Shown here: piece after piece, positions 32,701 through 51,200 of the stretch | Layout: every line of letters begins with the position of its first letter | Position numbering within the stretch: position 1 is the first letter of the stretch | NCBI GenBank assembly: GCA_943737045.1 | Contig: CALSFV010000346.1 | Location: 62,001-126,000 of the forward strand | Length of the DNA: 64,000 nt | Source: Parapristionchus giblindavisi | Taxonomy: Eukaryota; Nematoda; Chromadorea; Rhabditida; Diplogasteridae | Direction of reading: 5' to 3' | Made by a program: the position numbers and the translations under genes | Notes under the pieces: model-generated | What the model saw: only the letters and a program-made list of their open reading frames with translations | What the model was told of the DNA's origin: nothing | Databases searched by the model: none

Positions 32701-33580
32701 TAACGTATATTCCTAAAACAAAAATGAAAGAAAGTAGCAAGTGGTGTTCGAAAGAAAAATTTTTAGACTGCAATATGTTTTAAATTTAAAATTTGTAATG
32801 TTCAAAAATAATTTCCCTCGGCGACGACATACTTCAAAAAGACCCGATGATTTCAATTGAAGCAATAAATTTCTTTCAAAATTTATAAATCTAAATAAAT
32901 ACGAAATAAATTAATTATTGACCGTATAAAATACACTTGTTTATTTGGTACGAGAGTAGCCAGCCACTGCCACAATGAATTGCTATGTTTAGAGAGAGAG
33001 CACCGGTGAGAGAGTAGGTAGAACAGAGAGAGCGAGGAAGGAAATGAGGAAGAGTGTGGAGTTAATCGATAGTTCTCCCTCTGTTTAGCAGCAGTAGCAA
33101 TACAATTATGCAAGTACATTTTACACGGACAATAATAAGTATTATTCTCTCGCGTGTCTAGTATAAATGTTGCCATTGAATTTGGAGCACTATAAATATT
33201 TATTTAAACCATAAACAAGAGATAGCCAAAAAGAGGAAACGATGATGAAAACACAACATAGGTAGGATTAGGTAATAAAAGACGCAAATCTAAAATCAAC
33301 AATCGACGAAAAGCCCGAAAGGCTACTTTATCGTATTCATTTAATATTCCTAATTGAACAAGCTGTAATAATCGATAAAACGATGAGAGCACTACAGTAA
33401 CCAGAAGAAAAATTACAGTTACCACAAGAAGAACTACAGAAACCACAACAACGATAATTAAACTGATAACAATGGAACAGGAACGGCAACCAATCGATCC
33501 AAAGAAGTCGAAGGATTGGGGACAACATTGGTATACGGTTTGTCATAAGCTTATCTATAACACAATGTGACCTACAGTAC
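32701..33580. other. Spacer downstream of the TRMT10 homolog
   Basis: AT-rich. A short CTT/CTC-rich patch at about 32985-33065. No supported gene. Confidence 0.55.
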
Positions 33581-36500
33581 TCAAGGTCGGGGACTGGGGC
33601 TCTTGAGCACCTTTACAGGGAAGAGCATGGGTGGTGCCTTATTGTTAGTCGATGGTTCTGTCTTCATAACTTCTTCCGTCTCGATCTTCAGAGAAGTATC
33701 GGGGGTAATCATAACCGCGGGCGTAACCACAACCGCGGGCGTAACCACAACCGCGGGCGTAACCACAACCGCGGGCGTAACCACAACCGCGGGCGTCTCA
33801 TCGTCCTCCTTCTTCATCGATACATCCAACGGTTTCTTCTCACCAGTCACTTCAACCTGAATGCACAATAACCTATTAGTTCAAGTATAATAACTATCCA
33901 GTACGGCCACAATTCTGCCCTATATCATAGTTGCGAGAATATTTTGCACACGGAACGAGGAAACTTGATATTACAATTCCGACCGCGACCGCGACGCGTG
34001 AAACAAACGCGGTGCACCTACCTTATCATCCTTCTTCTGTGCACCTTTCCTCTGTGGGATGACCGTGAAGAAGGCCTTCTCCCAGTCTTTCGTCGCCCAA
34101 TACACCAACATGATCTCGAACACTTGATTGATCGTCAGCACCTGCAGGCACAAATTGATCGATATTCGTTGAAAGGTACAGTAACCCAAGAGATCAATCA
34201 ATATCTAGACATAGTAGAACTTACAAGGGAAGTCAGCGGAGTCAGTCCGGGCGTTCGGGATGAGACATACACCATTCGATAGGTCTCCAAAAAAGAAGAA
34301 CTTTTTCTATTTACCATTTTTCCTGAGGACTCCTGGGCGCCGAGATATTTGCATATTCCCCTCTCGCTTTCTGTTGAACGAAAAACCAGCCTCTTGGCTA
34401 TTCGAAGAGAGGAAGTGGTGGCCGGGTGAGATGTTTCCATCACTTTTTTTCCAATGCTACCATCGTTAGTGGAATACGAGCAAAATATTTTGAAACAAGG
34501 CCATTGGTACCACTCGGCCACCACTCGGCCTCTCTTCGAAAAGCCAAGAGACTGGTTGTTCGTTCAACAGAAAGCGAGAGGGGAATTTGCAAATATCTCG
34601 GCGCCCAGGAGTCCTCAGGAAAAATGGTAAATAGAAAAAGTTCTTCTTTTTTGGAGATCTATCGAACGGTGTATGTCTCATCCCGAACGCCCGGACTGAC
34701 TCCGCTGACTTCCCTTGTTAGAGAAGGTTCTTTAATATTGGTACAGTAACCCTAAAGAACAAAAAAGCTATACCTAGAGAAGATCGATCGATAAAATATA
34801 GATACGGTAACCCGACAGACTCCGCCCCTTTAAATACAACCCTCATATACTCACTCGTCTACTGGCCATCTTGATGTACTCATCAATGGGCAGTCTCGCG
34901 TGTGCCAGATTACCCTTCTCAGCCAGATTGTAGCACACGTTCTGTAAGAACACTCATCAATAATTGTAAAAAAAAACCGCGACGCAGGGAACTGACGCGC
35001 TGCGGTTAGCGTACTATACCTTATGTTGATTGTGATCGACGAGTCCACCGATAATGTACGCCTTGCTCTCGTCCAGATCCGTCAACACCTGAAAATGTTT
35101 GTGATTAATCTACCGTAATCCTAGCAAATACAGTAATAGTTCGTCCACCGTTTCATGGTATGCTACAGTAATCTTGCCAACCAATAGCTACAGTTATCAT
35201 CAAACCACGGTCTTGCAGTAACCTCGTAAGCTACCGTAACCATCAAACGATGGGCCTACAGTAACCTCTAAAACTACCGTACATTGTCCGAATCAGCGGT
35301 GAGATACACGACGTCTTCTCGCTTGAAGACCGTCTCGATGGGTTCTCGATGAATGTGCACGTCCCAATTGGAGTATGTGCCGATCTGGTCGAACAACTGA
35401 ATACCATTCAATCATATTAATTCAATAAATATAGATCTATATGAAAATAAAAAGTGTTTTTTGTTTAGTTAAAAATATAAGATGGCTACTGACAAGGGGA
35501 ACTTGTCCTGGTCATATGAGATGGCAATAGCATTACTAGGATCAGTTTTCGATTCTGATTACGAATCCGTTTTCGGAAAGTAGGCAATCGACCTGAGTTT
35601 CGAGGAAATCGATATTTTGATTAGGAAATTCGTGTGGTTTCCTGCGCAAACAGTTTGCTTCTGGCCCATGCTGGTCAACTCATCTATAAACTCTCGCAGT
35701 GGTCTGTCTACCTTTCATCAACGGATCTTTCCGATGCAATTCAGATAGTTTGTGAGGGAAACTACACGAACTTTCGAATTAACAAGCCAAATTTCAATAC
35801 CGATTTTCTCGAAACAGAGGTCGATTAGGCGCTTTCTGAATACGGATTCGTAATAAGCATCGAAAACTGATTCTAGTCATGCTATTGCCAGCTCATATGA
35901 CCAGGACAAGTTGGGAGCATCCCCTTGTGAATTCGCTTACAGTTAAATAGAGATGTTTCAGAGACATAATTTCTGGCAGTTTCAGAACGAATCCAATATA
36001 ACATCGCGAAACATGAACTCAACAGGGCTAATTGTAAGCATAGAATGCATGAATAGTCTCAATATTGTTGAAAATCAAAGAACCACTCAGTACAATAATA
36101 AGTACAAAAATCAAAGACCAATTCATTTCGATAATCAGCTCAAAGATCAAAGATCAACTCACCACTCGACTCGGTCCACTGAAGCTCGTGATGTGGTACT
36201 GACTGGGTTCGAGCTGCTTGCGATTGACAGAATAGGCAAAGGCCAACTGAGCGATACATCTGAAATAATCAATTGATTGGTGGGATACTGTAGATATGAG
36301 CGATATACTCAGCAGGTACTGTAAGTTACGGTATACAAAATCAAATTGCATGAACATATACATAAGAACTTTACATTTAAACATGCACACCAATCTAATC
36401 TCAAACAACTTCAGTTCACTATAGCAAAAACAAAACTCTAATATCGATTGCTCATTGCCCATATCTACAGTAATCTAGATCTACCGTACCTTCTCTGATC

Positions 36501-39288
36501 TCGTTCAATCATCAGCTGGTCAAAGTTCATGTCGATGACGAGACGCAGCTGAAGTATCGATTTATAGATGGGTCAATCGATAAATGGTCAATCAATCAAT
36601 AATCCCAAACCTTGCACGTACTATCCGCCATCATCTTCGGTTTGAATCGTTTGAGCAGTTCGCCCTTGCCAGCGGCCTTAATTGGTTTATTATAACCGGA
36701 GTAATGAACTTTGTCACATTATTCTGGTGTAAGATATTTTTTTAATAAAAAAAAGAGAGTATTCATTTTGAGAAAGTACAACTAACCTTGAGTGCTGCTC
36801 TCTTATCCTTCTTCTTCTGTCTGTCCAGCGCCCGCTTCTTCTTCCGCTTCTCTAGCCATCTGCAATGTGATCTTTGGTCGATGATCTTTGATCTTTGATA
36901 TCAATATCAATCAATAATCAACTCACGATTCCATATTGGCCTTTCTCTTCCTTGCTCGCTTCGAGAGATGTTCCTCACCGCCTTCTCGGCTGACCTCTTC
37001 GTCTCCTACAACGAGCAGAATTAAGGATTACGGTACGTGAACATGGATACCGTAATCCATGTTGGATTACGGTAAGCTAATCACTTTCTAAAATTATAGT
37101 TGTCTCTTCGAGCTCGGTTGGAATATATCACGCTATCTTAGAAAATCGACATATGTGCGGTATCGATGAAAAATGAATTTTTCTGTTTTATGTGTGATAT
37201 TTACAGGCTCCATGAGTGAAGTACACTGGTACTTGGAAATTTGCTTCCAATTGAAAATTCGCTTCAGGGGGTGACCACAGAACGATTTGGCGCCTTTTCC
37301 TAAAAAGTTTATTTCGAATCCAATCGATTCGGGAGTGGGTGCAATGAACTCCTTGGAGAATTATAAGAAACTATTGTCAAGGTGAGTTTTTTCATCAACG
37401 GTCAACGAAGGCTGGAATTGGGAATTTTCGGGAAAAAAAATACATATTATGCGAAAAAATCGTTTTTATAATGAAAATCGTAATTATGGTGTGCACCTAC
37501 AGTAATCCCTAATCGGTCAATTTGGAAATTTGGTAGTTTTAAACATATTTCACTGCTGTTCTTGACATGACTAAGGTATATAACATAGTCCATGTCTTCG
37601 GAGTGCACCTGCACGGTGCAGTGCAGATCAATATTTTTCGTGCATACGCACGTTGATAAAATATATATAATATATATTCTATGATATTTCGGTTTTTCAG
37701 CAATAACTTTCTTCCCAGTCAACCGTTTCTCTTCATTTTTTAGTATGTTTGTATCGATCATACCCTGGTATAGTGATCCAATTTTTTTCGATAATGGATA
37801 GCAAACAACGAAATAGTGATCAATTATCGAAAAATGTCAATTTTCAGCGAAATTAGCACCTGGGAATAGGTGCACTACGAAGACGAGGAGTAGTCGTATA
37901 CCTCAGTCATGTCAAGTACATCGGTTAAATATGTTTAAAACTACCAAATTTCCAAATTGACCGATTAGGGATTACTGTAGGTGCACACCATAATTACGAT
38001 TTTCGTTATCAAAACGATTTTTTCGCATAATATGTTTTTTTAAATTATAATTTTCAAACTGAAGATGTGTTATAATATTTAGAAGCGATTGAGCAAATAA
38101 AAAGTTGTAGGCTTGTTATGATGAAATAGTGAAAATTAAATTTTTTTCCGAAAATTCCCAATTCCAGCCTTCGTTGACCGTTGATGAAAAAACTCACCTT
38201 GACAATAGTTTCTTAGAATTAGCTAAGGATTCGATTGAGCCCACTCCCGCATCGATTGGATTCGAAATAAACTTTTTAGGAAAAGGCGCCAAATCGTTCT
38301 GTGGTCACCCCCTGAAGCGAATTTTCAACTGGAAGCAATTTCCAAGTACCAGTGTACTTCACTCATGGAGCCTGTAAATATCACACATAAAACAGAAAAA
38401 TCCATTTTTCATCGATACCAAAAAAAATCCCACTTGTTGAATTTTCTCAGATAGTGTTTTATATGTAGTTTACGCATTTCAACTAATGAAATCCAGGCTT
38501 GCAAAAGCTATAACATTCCTACGTCACACATGAACTCACCAGGTTTAATGTGAAACAATCCCCTGGCGCGAAATATTGAAAACGCATTTGCTTGATCCTT
38601 AACCTAATCTTATTGTTAGCCATATTCCTCTCTTGAAATCACACACACACACTTGAATTCATGTTTCAGCCAACATATAATCTCTGCTTACTTTTCCACA
38701 CATTGCTTCTATATACCTACATTAGATAGACCCATATTCGTGTTATATTCTAATTTTTGCACCGAATAAAGTATATTATTATTATTAATATTATTATAAT
38801 AATTATAATAATCTCACCTTCCTCCTCATCCTCATCATATTCCTCCTCCTCGTCTCCTTCTTCATCACCATTTTGACTGTCTATGGGTGCATCTACTGGC
38901 TGATTCTCCGTTTCCTTATGGTCCATCGTCTCCTCACCAGGAGAGTCCACCTTCTCCACGTCTGTAGAGAAAACAACAATTTAGATCTATTTTACAACAC
39001 ACAATCAATAGTGCTCGACCCACACATTTAGTTTTGAACAAGATTAGATCAGTTAATCCGCAATTTCATTTTAAAAGCTTAGCTAACTATAAGCAAACGT
39101 TCCGGCATTCGTATTTGTGAAAATCCGAAAGAAAAAATTTCGATTGAAACGGTGAATGCATGTTTCACAAATATCATGAATACGAATAAAATAATGCCGC
39201 AATGTTCTCTTCATTATTCTATCAAAAAACTCAATCAATACTGACCTACTTCCTCGTCCACGACCGTCACATCCTCCGCATCACCCAT
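33581..39288 (-). CDS. TRMT10-type tRNA (guanine-9-N1) methyltransferase
   Basis: SPOUT-fold enzyme that methylates N1 of G9 in tRNA using S-adenosylmethionine. Twelve exons in consistent phase, 408 aa: 39288-39246, 38961-38818, 37005-36927, 36859-36787, 36676-36611, 36548-36490, 36259-36163, 35396-35283, 35088-35020, 34941-34855, 34141-34022, 33856-33581. An acidic N terminus is followed by a Lys/Arg-rich helix ([20 protein letters not shown]), then the catalytic core: [49 protein letters not shown] (cofactor-binding knot), [15 protein letters not shown], and [19 protein letters not shown] ending IPQRKGA. All match TRMT10A. The C-terminal tail carries five tandem TPAVVV repeats. Start: the first ATG, MGDAEDV. 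Introns contain two CAAGGG elements and a 1.3-kb palindrome. Confidence 0.95.
33720..33800 (-). repeat. 18-bp coding tandem repeat in the TRMT10 tail
   Basis: About four to five near-perfect copies of ACCACAACCGCGGGCGTA (plus strand) encode TPAVVV repeats in the last exon. The unit is in frame, so copy-number change would not break the protein. Confidence 0.9.
34224..34717. mobile_element. CAAGGG-family hairpin element in a TRMT10 intron
   Basis: Ends CAAGGGAAGTCAGCGG and complement, TTA on both sides (34221-34223, 34718-34720), 494 bp, arms about 230 bp and nearly identical. The centre pairs loosely around 34430-34510. Confidence 0.92.
35493..35927. mobile_element. CAAGGG-family hairpin element, TGA target duplication
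   Basis: Ends CAAGGGGAACTTGTCC and GGACAAGTTGGGAGCA...CCCCTTG, flanked by TGA on both sides. The arms share GATTACGAATCCG. Related to the element at 50521-50953 (shared ACGGATTCGTAAT and GTGATTCTAGTCGTG-type core). It lies in the intron between exons 35396 and 36163 of the TRMT10 gene. Confidence 0.85.
37128..38462. mobile_element. 1.3-kb palindromic element, copy A
   Basis: The left end (CACGCTATCTTAGAAAAT) and right end (ATTTTCTCAGATAGTGTT) are inverted, with arms of about 450 bp containing GGCGCCTTTTCC and ACCACAGAACGATTTGG. The centre (37560-37920) is not palindromic. Homologous to 55684-57105 in a hoe-1 intron. It sits in the third-exon intron of the TRMT10 gene. A 67-codon frame appears in the arms of both copies but accumulates mainly amino-acid-changing differences. 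Confidence 0.88.
38776..38812. repeat. ATT microsatellite
   Basis: Short run of ATT/AAT triplets just beside the acidic exon of the TRMT10 gene. Confidence 0.8.
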
Positions 39289-40108
39289 CCTGCAATTACC
39301 GTACACCTTGTCATACCGTATCGCCCCTTCCGAAATACGGTAGCTACCGTAGACCCCGTGTTTACAGTATTCTCGTTGATGCACGAACAATATATCTCAC
39401 TAACAATACACAACAACAGTCATAGGACAATATTCGACTCAATTCACTTTATTCATGGATTTGGATTATGAGATATAGAGACATATCAACGATGGACATA
39501 TTATAGTGGGACGGATTTGGAGGAGCACAAATATTATACTAATAGAAAAGTTACTTGATAAAGTAGTCAATATACTCGAGAGAGTAAACTAAAAATCAAT
39601 ATATGCACACTCACAGTATTCCACATGTTCATAATGCATACTGAAAGGGTCATGATGTGTGACAGCGTACTACTGAAGACTAATCAATTATGGTGTGATT
39701 ACGGTACTTCGTGGTGTACGGTAGGACCACGTTTTCGAAATGGTGTGCCATTGTGTACACTGTGCATGCACACAATGGAAGAACGACGAAGAAAATAATA
39801 ATAGGAGACCAGAAGCTCCAACTAGGGACCCGTTATCGATCGGCGATCGTTAAATGGGCGGGGTTTGTGTCTCGAATGGAAAAAAAGGAAGGGTACGGTG
39901 GGTACGGTCGATTATCAATTAGTTACGAGCCAAAGGTGAACAACGCCAGTGGAATAGGAAAACCGTGGTTATCAAGTAAAGGGGAAATAGACAGTCATTT
40001 TGAGCACACTAGTCATTACCACGAAATCGTAGGCAGGGAGTAAATATTTGGGACAATAAAAAAATAGAAACCCTCAAAAATATTACTTCTGTTGATTCTA
40101 CGTCAACT

Positions 40109-40233
40109 TAAAGGCACACGCCGAGCAAATTTGAAACTTCGCGATACGGTCGCACTCTCTCGCCTTCTTTGCCTGCGAGAGAGCGTTGCCAGAGCGGAGA
40201 GTTTCAAATTAGCTCGGGGTGTGTCTCTAAAGA
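40109..40233. mobile_element. Hairpin MITE of the CACACCCCGAGC family
   Basis: Ends TTAAAGGCACACGCCGAGC and GCTCGGGGTGTGTCTCTAAA. Arms pair through AGAGTTTCAAATTAGC. TTAA at the left and CTAA at the right edge suggest a decayed TTAA duplication. Confidence 0.88.
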
Positions 40234-40288
40234 TTGGATAGGTTCTGGTGAAAGAAAAGAGTAGTAAGAGCAAACTCTAATGCACTGT

Positions 40289-40383
40289 TACATTTGCCTT
40301 ACCTGTCTACGCCGTAACCCCCTCCGTCGCCTCTCCGGCGCGACGGAGGGGGTTACGGCGTAGACACGTAAGGCAAATGTAAC
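40289..40383. repeat. GC-rich hairpin, 40-bp arms
   Basis: Arms contain GTCTACGCCGTAACCCCCTC and its complement around a short CTCTCCGGC loop, ending GTTACATTTGCCTTAC on both sides. Almost perfect pairing. Probably another small MITE. Confidence 0.85.
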
Positions 40384-40921
40384 GATGCATAAGAGAAAAG
40401 GAATAAATGATATCGAAACAATAGAGCAAAAATATAGACAAAATGTTATCGAGGGTTTTGATAATCGATAATCGAGACAGAAAATCAATACAATTACAAG
40501 GGTCGAAACAACAGAAAAAAGGTACTCTTCGAGAGCCATACAGTACGTAGTAGCTACCGTACTCTACAGGACTACGGTATGCCACAGACGGGAGCAAAAA
40601 AAACGAAATGGACACGATGGTTAGTGAGGGTTGATCAGGAGAAGAAAGGAGGAGGCGGAGCCTAATTAGAGAAATCTTGCACTAGTTGCTACTACAGTAC
40701 ACACTTTATCCGATAACAAGATCATTACTACATTTCATGCAATTGTTCGACTGCACAGATCAGGATCAGGCCTTAGTGGATACTTTCTGCTCGAAAGTGA
40801 AAGCATTTTAGGAACAGCCAACATATGAGCGATAGTTGTTATCGGAAGAAGCGCCATAGTATGAGGGTCAGGGCGATGATGACGTTATCAGCATCTTCAA
40901 CAACGACGACGACATCCATCT

Positions 40922-47622
<6,701 letters not shown>

Positions 47623-48285
47623 ACTACAGATTAGAGAGATCAAAGATGATCAGAGATCAAACTACAAACAGTAGACAAGAGATATCTCCAACGAACATCT
47701 ACGTCAGTTTACAGCAAAATATCAAGCAACTAGAACGACATTAAAGGTTTATTCTTTTCGGGGCGATATTAGTCCCAAATAACATACACAAATTCACTAT
47801 GATCAAATTCGGTTGGTATTAAATATAACAAAGGGAAAGGCACTTGCTAAATATACACCAAGAAACATGAATGTACCGGGCGCTAACGAAGATCACACGC
47901 TAAAAGTACGGAACAAGGGGTATAATGAAACAACAAATGGAAAAGGCCAACGAAAACCTACGAGTAACAACAATATGCATAACAACTGAATGGGGGAGGG
48001 ATGATTGATAATCAATCGATAATTGGGGTGATTGATAATAAATCAATAATTGAGGTGCTACCCGAATAAGGGAACTAGAGGGTCGAGAAGGGACTAACAA
48101 GGAAATATAGTAGTATCAATCTAAAACAAAACAGTTTAATCACGATAATCACAAGATCATTTCCACAGTGTTTCGTGTTTCCTATTCCTATCGCACAGAG
48201 GTTTGATCAATCAATCAATGATGTACCGAGAAGTTAATCACTCAAAAAAATCAATCAATAATCGATCGATAAATCAATAAATCAA
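47623..48285. other. Intergenic spacer, Miro 5' flank and RNase Z 3' flank
   Basis: About 660 bp between the Miro start codon and the RNase Z stop codon. Contains TGATC/TCAATCAATAATC simple motifs. No clear TATA box or polyadenylation arrangement could be fixed. Confidence 0.6.
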
Positions 48286-51200
48286 TCATTTAGCATTCAT
48301 CTGCCTATGCTTTTTTCTGTTCTCTTCATTCTCCTTCACCTTCTCTGATTGTTTGAGGTCCTTCTGACACTTTCGTAGTTCACACTCGAATAGCTCATCG
48401 CGGTACACATGTCTGCAATATCGAACAATTGATCTTTGATTTATGATTTAAATTAGATTTATTTTCACAAGATTCCCGTGTCCCTGCAATCCCATCAATA
48501 ATAAATAATTAACTAATAATAATTTTTAAGGTGACTTCTAGTTTCACCCCTTGCATATAACATCCTAGCACACTCCACCAACCTGTAGATGGGAGTCATG
48601 AGGGGCACTAGTGGCAATCGATCAAAGCCCACTCTCAGTCCGTCCATCGCCAGACCGATGCTCTTGTCGTCGAGATACGCCGGAAGAGGCGGAACCTAAG
48701 AGATACGGTATATGGATATATTGATTACTATAGTATTCTCGAACATCGAAGACCAAAGGCGTATTGCGCGTGTTTTACATCATTAACGATAAGCATTTCT
48801 AAATATCAGTAAAAATAAAGTTCGAGGGTTGCTTCGTTTCTGCATTCTTTGTCGATTTTTATTACTAGCTATTCGAAAGTATCAATTCGCAGTGACTCTG
48901 ATATAGAAAACATAATCAATATCTAGATCATAAGAAAATGAAGGAAGAATCACAAAACAAAGAAGACTATACGGTACTACGGTATTGCACGGTTCTTCAG
49001 TTTAAGTGGCAACACTGATTCTTAGCTAATATTGACACAGAATGTAAATGTAATCAATTGATCAATTGATAATCGATTACCTATGCATTGCTCATGACCA
49101 CACTAGACTATATCAGAACGCAAGTAAACTACAAGCACTGTACTACTAAAGATGAAAGATGAAAGATCAAAGGCACCGTACCTTGGGATATCTGGCCGAG
49201 AAGTGTGAGAGTATACAGTGTTTGGCACGCATCTTCTCCGCGATGGTCACCGCCTGTCCCATCGTCGAGTGCTTCTTACGCTGTGCATCCATCTGAAATT
49301 GAAAGAAGACGATTAGTTTTACTAATACTTATTTTACTTATTAACATTACTTATTTTACTTATACTTATATCACTTACTCAGGTAATTCGATCAAAGTCA
49401 GATCAGGAATTTGACCACTTTTGAATCTGATCAGATGAAATCAGAATAAATTGAAAGAAGACGATTAGTTTTACTAATACTTATTTTACTTATTAACATT
49501 ACTTATTTTACTTATACTTATATCACTTACTCAGGTAATTCGATCAAAGTCAGATCAGGAATTTGACCACTTTTGAATCTGATCAGATCTGATCAGATTC
49601 GGATCAAGTACTACAAATGCGCAAAGGATTTTGCCTAGCGCGTTTAATTTATGTGCGTGTTTGATTATAAGGAGGGAGCACGTTTTAATTTATATTTTTA
49701 CGATGAAATAATAGTTTATTATCGATATATATTTCATATTTTCGTATCACGTTGTTACATTGAACTAGAAGATGCATATATCCATTTGTTGTATGCTAGA
49801 GTTGTTTCGTTTCTCATTCATGTTGTTGTAACATGGGAAAGTTCAAATTTGCAGCTACTCAGTCTGAATGACACAAATTGTTCAAGCAGGATGTGGAGGT
49901 GCTGAAGCCAGGTATGATATTAGATTGAAGAGTAGTTCTAAATCAATATTATCGGTTTAATTCTGAGCTTTATAGGAACTCGTATTGTAGAGGCGCGGAA
50001 TGAAGGTCGATTAATACTGTCTACCGCTAGCTATGGGAATCACACAGCGTGAGTTGTATTGATTTCTTAATTCATTTACTTTTTTCGTGTTATGTCGAAC
50101 TTAGAAGCAGTTTTCGATCGCTCACTAGTTGCTATTTCTCTTTGGCGCTATGGCAGATTCCGTACGCAATATCAAGACAAGATAACGAGTGTTGGAGATT
50201 CAATATGAGATCAATAAATGAACCAATATCTAGAGAATTATTTATAAAAAGTATTAAATATCTATACAATATGATTTCCAGATTGATTTCTTATCGTCTT
50301 ATATTCGGCTAAACTGGTTTCATGGGTGACCTCTTCTAATATCAATCTGAAGGCCAATCTGAGGAAATTCAAGCACAAGATAGCGCACATGGCGATATAA
50401 ATGGTATGCATTTTATTATACCTACATTATTGGAAAATATGAAACAACTGTAACTCGTGGCTACTCATGTTAATTTTGTCATTCTATTACGTTGATGCAT
50501 ACGTTTCTTTACAAAATTAACAAGGAGTCTCTTTTTCATTATTCTGTCCGTGAGAGATGAACTATAGCTCATTAGAAAGCCTTTTTCCTATAGATGAAGA
50601 CTACGTAGTTGGAGAAATGTCAAACCTGCAATTATGCGCGCAATGATGGGCTAGTTCTCTTATCTCTGCGCGCAAGTGGTCCTCATTCTCCGTTTCCGAG
50701 TGAATTTCGTCTAGCCATAGCTTGCCAGTTCAAGCCCTGGTCAATGTTTAAATGAGTCTTGCGTTATCATATTGAAAATAGATTTCACCATCCGACTTTT
50801 CTAATTAACAGTCCTTATTTCTATATCGAATTTCTCGAAAAAGAGGTGGATTATACCTTTTCTGAAAACGGATTCGTAATCACCATCGAAAAGTGATTCT
50901 AGTCGTGGCATTGTCATCTCATAAAGCCAGTCCGATTCCAAAGATTCCCCTTGTTAGTAACATGTGCGGTAACAGTCTGCAATCGTTGTAGCAACTCCCA
51001 GTACTCAACTCCCCTGATGCTTCACCGAACGGAAAGCATTTCTTCATTGTCGTAGTGGGCCCATCTTTCATCCCCATTAATGACATGAGCGAGTCAATCG
51101 AATTTACGTTCTGGGGCTAGAAAATACACTGCGTGAACTCACAGTGATGAATTTGATCGGGGACGAAAACAACATGAGCCACTCTGAGCTGGACGACGAG

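Larger units (their letters stand above)
39289..40921. other. Spacer between TRMT10 and Miro genes
   Basis: Contains a TTAA-type hairpin MITE (40109-40233) and a strong GC-rich hairpin (40289-40383). A plus-strand frame at 39711-40043 has no recognisable domain and is not called. The TRMT10 promoter should lie just right of 39288, but no clear motif is visible. Confidence 0.55.

Noticed and set aside
39711..40043. 110-codon plus-strand frame between TRMT10 and Miro
   Set aside because: No domain, no splice or trans-splice context, and ordinary length for chance in this composition.
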